From positions 1-16,939 of the forward strand of contig JAUXCK010000011.1 of assembly GCA_030618925.1 (NCBI GenBank): a DNA stretch of 16,939 bases, written 5' to 3'. Below, piece by piece: positions 14,096 through 16,939 of the stretch. Both the position numbers and the translations under genes were made by a program. The notes beneath the pieces were generated by a model. The model did not search any database and was not told where the DNA came from. It saw only the letters and a program-made list of their open reading frames with translations. Within the stretch, counting starts at the first letter, position 1, and each line of letters opens with the position of its first letter. Source of the stretch: Desulfobacteraceae bacterium. Its GTDB lineage: Bacteria; Desulfobacterota; Desulfobacteria; Desulfobacterales; SURF-7.

Positions 14096-14156
14096 AATTC
14101 TTCCTCTCTTAGGTGAGTTTTTTCAAAACACAATCCTCATGGGCCACCAGGATATT

Positions 14157-14591
14157 CTACTCAAGCTTCTTGGCCAGCTCCCTGCCATACTCCTGAGCCA
14201 TCTGGAGCCCGCCGCCCAGGCTGCTTGATTTCAACATCAAAGGCCCGCTTACCGTGTCCATTTTAAAAATATTTTTCATTGTTTCAAAAATCCGCTCCGG
14301 TGCTTCACCGCTCCATCCAAATGCACCGAAGGCCCCCCCGATCTTACCATCAAGCTCAGCTTTTTCCGCGAGGAACAGAAGTGTTTTCATCCCATTCATC
14401 ATCTCCCCGTGATAGGTGGCAGAACCGAAAACATATGCATCGTATCCGGCAAGATCATTCTCATTTTTAATTTTCTTCACATCGACGACTTCAGCAGTCA
14501 TACCGGAAATCCGTATGCCTTCTGCAATAAGGTCACCAATTCGTTTCGTTTCACCGGTTCTGGTGGTATAAACGATAAGTACCTTGGACAT
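14157..14591 (-). CDS. Flavodoxin
   Basis: 144 residues, a short-chain flavodoxin. The FMN phosphate loop TTRTGET is at 9-15, the first FMN-flanking loop is GSATYHGEMM, and the second is FGAFGWSGEAPE; these are the expected three binding segments. It is a cytoplasmic one-electron carrier that can replace ferredoxin or rubredoxin, here probably feeding desulfoferrodoxin or the rubrerythrins. The ATG at 14591 has an optimal GGAGG site 6 bases away. It lies 11 bases after the rubredoxin-like gene. A flavodoxin domain alone, without the metallo-beta-lactamase domain, rules out a rubredoxin:oxygen oxidoreductase. Confidence 0.93.
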   Translation of the reverse strand: MSKVLIVYTTRTGETKRIGDLIAEGIRISGMTAEVVDVKKIKNENDLAGYDAYVFGSATYHGEMMNGMKTLLFLAEKAELDGKIGGAFGAFGWSGEAPERIFETMKNIFKMDTVSGPLMLKSSSLGGGLQMAQEYGRELAKKLE

Positions 14592-14602
14592 TTTCCACCT
14601 CC

Positions 14603-14758
14603 TTAACCGATTCTGTTGTCAGTGCCCTGAGCATCGCAATCCGGCGTATAGCACGTATTGTCCAAAAATTCACATTTCTCCTTGCAGGATGGACATTCTT
14701 CCGGCGGTGTTTCTTTTTCCAAAGTGTATCCGCAATTTGCACATTTCCAGCTTGTCAT
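14603..14758 (-). CDS. Rubredoxin-like protein with extra cysteines
   Basis: 51 residues. C6-x2-C9-GYTL and C22-P-S-C25 form the rubredoxin knuckles, with the TPPEECPSC spacing typical of the rubredoxin domain of rubrerythrins rather than of free rubredoxin (the spacing between knuckles is short, 12 residues). Beyond them are three further cysteines, C29, C36 and C41, ending in a YTPDCD stretch, so the protein may bind a second metal or have a disulfide. It is likely the electron donor to desulfoferrodoxin or rubrerythrin in the cytoplasm. A longer frame starts at 14842 but the ATG at 14758 has a perfect GGAGGTG site and begins the conserved part. It follows desulfoferrodoxin by 100 bases, with a strong hairpin in between. 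Confidence 0.87.
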   Translation of the reverse strand: MTSWKCANCGYTLEKETPPEECPSCKEKCEFLDNTCYTPDCDAQGTDNRIG

Positions 14759-14814
14759 TTTAACACCTCCATAACCTTTAGATATGTTTATCAAACACTT
14801 TTCTGTGTGGCGGA

Positions 14815-14850
14815 CTGCGGTGTGACGTCTTCCTGATCCCACACCCGCAG
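14815..14850 (-). promoter_or_regulatory. Intercistronic hairpin between desulfoferrodoxin and rubredoxin-like genes
   Basis: CTGCGGGTGTG (minus strand, 14850-14840) pairs with CACACCGCAG (14824-14815), ten base pairs with one bulged G and a 15-base loop, starting eight bases after the desulfoferrodoxin stop. There is no T-tract after it, so it is not a textbook terminator. It may stabilise or process the upstream mRNA, or act as a partial terminator making more dfx than rubredoxin transcript. Confidence 0.5.
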
Positions 14851-14858
14851 CCCGGAAT

Positions 14859-15236
14859 TTATGACGCTTTCCAGAACCCGTGCAGGTTACAATACGCCCG
14901 GGCCGCCACCTGATTTGCAGTGACAGTGAAAGTTGCTTCCGGCGTTTCTCCAGGATTTAAAAACTGGCGAACCGTTTTACCGTCTGCAATAATTTCAATC
15001 CATTCGATGTAATGGTCGTCTGCCATGGGATGGGCCACTTCACCAACTTTCACCTTAACGCCCCCGTCGACTTTCTCTATAACCGGTACATGCTTTTCTT
15101 TAGCAGCATCAACCGTGTTTTCAGCCTGAAGAACCATCGACTGCCCGCAGCATACAAGTTCTCCGCCGCCGGCATGGAGCACTTCTACTATATTCCCGCA
15201 TACATCACATTTATAAACCTCATTTCTTTGTGCCAT
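14859..15236 (-). CDS. dfx: Desulfoferrodoxin (two-iron superoxide reductase)
   Basis: 125 residues. The N-terminal desulforedoxin-like centre I has C10, C13, C29 and C30. The catalytic centre II ligands are H49 (EKHVPV), H69 (AHPM), H75 (DDHYIEW), C116 and H119 (YCNLHGFW), with the catalytic lysine K48. All nine ligands are present, so the enzyme should be active: it reduces superoxide to H2O2 without producing O2, with electrons from rubredoxin. The H2O2 would be handled by the rubrerythrins of the same cluster. The start ATG at 15236 has GGAGGAGA directly upstream. It lies 89 bases after the ferritin-like gene and is followed by the rubredoxin-like gene, the classical partner order in sulfate reducers. 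Confidence 0.97.
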   Translation of the reverse strand: MAQRNEVYKCDVCGNIVEVLHAGGGELVCCGQSMVLQAENTVDAAKEKHVPVIEKVDGGVKVKVGEVAHPMADDHYIEWIEIIADGKTVRQFLNPGETPEATFTVTANQVAARAYCNLHGFWKAS

Positions 15237-15265
15237 TTTCTCCTCCTTTGTTGGGTTTTACCCTT

Positions 15266-15290
15266 AACCCTATTTCAGCCAGGCAGGGTT
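15266..15290 (-). promoter_or_regulatory. Hairpin in the leader of desulfoferrodoxin
   Basis: AACCCT (minus strand) pairs with AGGGTT across a 13-base loop, 30 bases before the dfx start; a further AAACCC follows. It has no T-tract. A weak attenuator or a mere mRNA structure are both possible. Confidence 0.22.
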
Positions 15291-15325
15291 TTGCCGAATA
15301 CAAATGTAAAATCGTAACACGTGCC

Positions 15326-15802
15326 TTACCCTTTGAGTGCAGCCAGCTTATTCCCGATAATTTTAATATGGCTCATCTCTTCCTTGATAATATCTTCCAA
15401 CCTGCCCTTGCCCAGTTCATCAGAAATCATCTCCTTCATTCCCAGATAAAACACGATGGCATCTTTTTCCGCAAGAAGGGCTGCCTTGAAAACCTCCTTT
15501 GCTGAAGAGGTGTCCATCTCCTTTTCAAAAAAAACACGGGTATCAGCCAGTGCTTTGAGATAGTGAGCGGTTTCATTTCCCGGGTCAAAAACAGTTGATG
15601 CCTTTTCAGCATCTGACAAATCAGCCCTCAATTTTGAAAACGTTATTTCATGTTGATCTTCCATTTCCGCAAGCTCAACAAGAAGTTGTTTTACATCAGA
15701 TAGTGATGCGGCCTCGGCAGCGGTTCTGTAAAATTTAGCGCCGTTCCTTTCAAGCTGTTCTGCCATCTCAAATATTTCATCCGCATTGAAATCATAGTTC
15801 AT
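15326..15802 (-). CDS. Ferritin-like diiron protein, rubrerythrin family without rubredoxin
   Basis: 158 residues from the ATG at 15802 (MNYDFNADEIFEMAEQ). Helices with diiron-type residues can be seen: LERNGAKFYR, ELAEMEDQHE, LLAEKDAIVFY and IKEEMSHIK, an arrangement of Glu and His typical of the COG1633-like rubrerythrin group. There is no CxxC knuckle, so it lacks its own rubredoxin centre. It is probably a cytoplasmic peroxidase or iron-binding protein; the exact activity is unknown. The start is supported by AAAGGAGA about 11 bases before the ATG. In the sequence as given, the upstream rubrerythrin frame runs straight into this gene to give one 357-residue product; the ribosome site and the position of the displaced rubrerythrin stop suggest two proteins. 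Confidence 0.8.
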   Translation of the reverse strand: MNYDFNADEIFEMAEQLERNGAKFYRTAAEAASLSDVKQLLVELAEMEDQHEITFSKLRADLSDAEKASTVFDPGNETAHYLKALADTRVFFEKEMDTSSAKEVFKAALLAEKDAIVFYLGMKEMISDELGKGRLEDIIKEEMSHIKIIGNKLAALKG

Positions 15803-15824
15803 TATGATGGTTTCTCCTTTTAGA

Positions 15825-16399
15825 TTAGTAGTTTTCCCCAAGAAGTTCAAAATACGCCGTGGATGAGCACAGGCCGGACAGGAATCCGGCGGTTCATTTC
15901 CGTCATGCAGGTAGCCGCAATTTTGACATCGCCAGGTAACACTTTGGTCTCTTTTAAACACTCTATTGGCTTCAATGTTTGCTGCAAGGTCATTGTATCT
16001 TTTTTCATGCTGCTTTTCGGCCACTGCAATGGCTTCAAATATCATGGCAATGTCGTCAAACCCCTCTTCTCTGGCAACTTTTGCAAATCCGGGGTACATT
16101 TGAGTATGCTCGTAGTTTTCCCCGGCAGCGGATTCTTTCAAATTATCAAGTGTCGATCCTATGATGCCTGCTGGAAAGGCGCCTGTGATTTCAACTTCTC
16201 CGCCTTTCAAAAGTTTGAAAAGCCGCTTGGCATGCTCTTTTTCCTGGTTAGCGGTTTCCTCGAAAATGTGAGACATCTGAACATACCCTTCTTTTTTTGC
16301 CTTGCTGGCAAAATAGGTGTACCGGTTTCTGGCCTGAGACTCACCTGCAAAAGCAGTCAAAATATTTTTTTCCGTTTGGGTTCCTTGTAAATTTGCCAT
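15825..16399 (-). CDS. rbr: Rubrerythrin, canonical end displaced by one base (frame anomaly)
   Basis: Residues fit Desulfovibrio vulgaris rubrerythrin numbering: diiron ligands E20, E53, H56, E94, E97, E128 and H131, and rubredoxin knuckles C158-x2-C161 and C174-x2-C177. It reduces H2O2 in the cytoplasm. The ATG at 16399 has an excellent AAAGGAGGGG site. Near the C-terminus the frame reads F-L-G-K-T-T-N and continues into the next gene. One base further back, at the GGGGAAAA run (15832-15839), the sequence reads F-L-G-E-N-Y-stop (TAA at 15825-15827), the expected ending, giving exactly 191 residues. Either a G is missing (sequencing error or real deletion), or GGG-to-GGG slippage makes both products. 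Coordinates given here assume the canonical ending. Confidence 0.93.
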
Positions 16400-16525
16400 T
16401 ATTGCCCCTCCTTTAATGATTTTCAGTTAATTGTGATTATTTTTTGAATCCATCATCCCGATTTGATAAGCTTTTATATCCATTCTCTTCTTTGGCAGAG
16501 ATTGTCAATAAAATTCCCTTCTATT

Positions 16526-16554
16526 TTTATATGACATTTTTCTTTTTGCGCCAA
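16526..16554 (-). promoter_or_regulatory. Candidate sigma-70 promoter for the rubrerythrin operon
   Basis: On the minus strand TTGGCG (16549-16554) and TATAAA (16526-16531) are separated by exactly 17 bases. Matches to consensus are 4 of 6 and 5 of 6. Transcription would begin near 16519, giving an untranslated leader of about 120 bases before the rubrerythrin ATG. Confidence 0.45.
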
Positions 16555-16800
16555 TATTCACCCGTACTTCCCAGGTCCTTGAGATCAGGTTTTCAAAATA
16601 TATGCCATCGTGAAATAAATAATAAAAATAGATTTAACCCTTTTATTTTCAGATAGATATAACCTAAGCCATGAGTTTCCTGCGCTTCCCGGAGAACCAA
16701 GTGCAGATCTGTTTGTGATACACATCATGCTGAAAAATAGAGCATCTATTAATGATATCTTCTTTTAGGCACTGAAAATATTGAATTTAATAATAATTTG

Positions 16801-16846
16801 GCTGTCTCATGTTTATAGATGATACACTTTTGTATCATAAGACAGC
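16801..16846. repeat. Nested dyad element, copy B (perfect inner and outer inverted repeats)
   Basis: The outer arms GCTGTCT (16801-16807) and AGACAGC (16840-16846) are perfect inverted repeats. Inside them ATGATACA (16819-16826), CTTT and TGTATCAT (16831-16838) form a perfect 8-base-pair inner dyad. Copy A at 3945-3987 shares the blocks CTGTCTCAT, TGATACA, TTGT and AAGACA at nearly the same spacing. It may be a binding site for a dimeric regulator, a stem-loop RNA element, or a dispersed repeat. It lacks a T-tract on either strand. Confidence 0.6.
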
Positions 16847-16901
16847 AAAAAATGATCGTTTTGTGACAATCAAATGGCGGGTTCTGGAAGGGATCTAAAA
16901 T

Positions 16902-16939
16902 ATGGGGAAGGAATCATATGGTCGGGCACAGCAATGCAC
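16902..16939 (+). CDS. Possible start of a divergent plus-strand gene, cut by window edge
   Basis: Two overlapping starts exist near the right edge: ATG at 16902 (MGKESYGRAQQC), with GGAAGG upstream at 16886-16891, and ATG at 16918 (MVGHSNA), with AAGGA 5 to 6 bases upstream. A third, ATG at 16874, is also open to the edge but has no ribosome site. Only 12 codons or fewer are visible, so nothing can be said about function. If real, the nested dyad element at 16801-16846 lies in its promoter region. Confidence 0.25.
   Translation, partial: MGKESYGRAQQC

Larger units (their letters stand above)
16400..16939. other. Long gene-poor leader region upstream of rubrerythrin
   Basis: This 540-base AT-rich stretch has no convincing gene apart from a possible plus-strand start at its right end. 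It contains the rubrerythrin ribosome site, a candidate promoter (16526-16554), an isolated TTGACA on the minus strand (16504-16509) with no good -10 at the right distance, a second TGATACAC (16717-16724), and the nested dyad element (16801-16846). Such length and structure suit a regulated intergenic region between divergent units. Confidence 0.6.

Noticed and set aside
13876..14133. Long upstream extension of the triheme cytochrome frame
   Set aside because: The signal peptide and ribosome site place the start at 13875; the extension overlaps the zinc-ribbon gene in another frame and lacks motifs.
14157..14591. Flavodoxin as part of a rubredoxin:oxygen oxidoreductase
   Set aside because: The gene encodes only the flavodoxin domain; no metallo-beta-lactamase-like diiron domain is present in frame or nearby.
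15863..16390. 175-codon plus-strand open frame opposite rubrerythrin
   Set aside because: It is an antisense shadow; the minus strand encodes a rubrerythrin with all its metal ligands.
16504..16509. Perfect TTGACA on the minus strand as the rubrerythrin -35
   Set aside because: The only good -10-like hexamer downstream (TATAAA) is 24 bases away, too far for a sigma-70 promoter.
16444..16656. 70-codon plus-strand open frame in the leader region
   Set aside because: It starts at TTG without a ribosome site in AT-rich DNA, shows no motif and overlaps the candidate rubrerythrin promoter.

Overview
The window reads as chromosomal DNA of a strictly anaerobic, probably sulfate-reducing member of the Desulfobacterota (Desulfobacteraceae-like). 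This is inferred from gene content: desulfoferrodoxin, several rubrerythrins, a rubredoxin-like protein, a triheme c7-type cytochrome, a ferredoxin-dependent 2-oxoacid oxidoreductase, DsrE-family proteins and a short-Q-loop cytochrome bd oxidase. Every convincing gene lies on the minus strand, so the window is described in transcription order, from high to low coordinates.

Right part (about 16939 to 13534), O2/ROS defence block: a 540-base gene-poor leader with a candidate promoter and a nested inverted repeat; rubrerythrin; a second ferritin-like diiron protein that is in frame with it because the canonical rubrerythrin stop is one base out of frame; desulfoferrodoxin; a Cys-rich rubredoxin-like protein; a flavodoxin; a small zinc-ribbon protein; and an exported triheme cytochrome. 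A terminator-like hairpin follows.

Middle part (13315 to 4080): two DsrE-family proteins; an iron-sulfur flavoprotein fused to a thioredoxin-type arsenate reductase domain; an IscU/NifU-like scaffold with a zinc-ribbon tail; a cysteine desulfurase homologue that has lost its PLP-binding lysine; a GltD-like FAD/Fe-S oxidoreductase; a small FAD oxidoreductase; and a two-gene 2-oxoacid:ferredoxin oxidoreductase (fused gamma-alpha chain plus beta chain). Spacing is tight, with one TAATG overlap, so this is probably one or two operons for sulfur and Fe-S handling and low-potential electron transfer.

Left part (3683 to 1): a small conserved-looking protein translationally coupled to a non-haem ferritin; cytochrome bd subunits CydA and CydB; then, from its own promoter, a Cys-rich open frame running into a reverse rubrerythrin cut by the window edge. 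The overall theme is survival of oxygen exposure: O2 reduction at the membrane, superoxide and peroxide reduction in the cytoplasm, iron storage and Fe-S cluster repair.

The most notable observations are the lysine-less IscS-like protein next to IscU (the same condition I recall for Archaeoglobus fulgidus IscS), the one-base frame anomaly that fuses two rubrerythrin-family proteins, the flavoprotein-ArsC fusion, and a roughly 42-base nested dyad element occurring once upstream of each of two stress-gene units. No tRNA, rRNA, CRISPR array or insertion sequence was seen.
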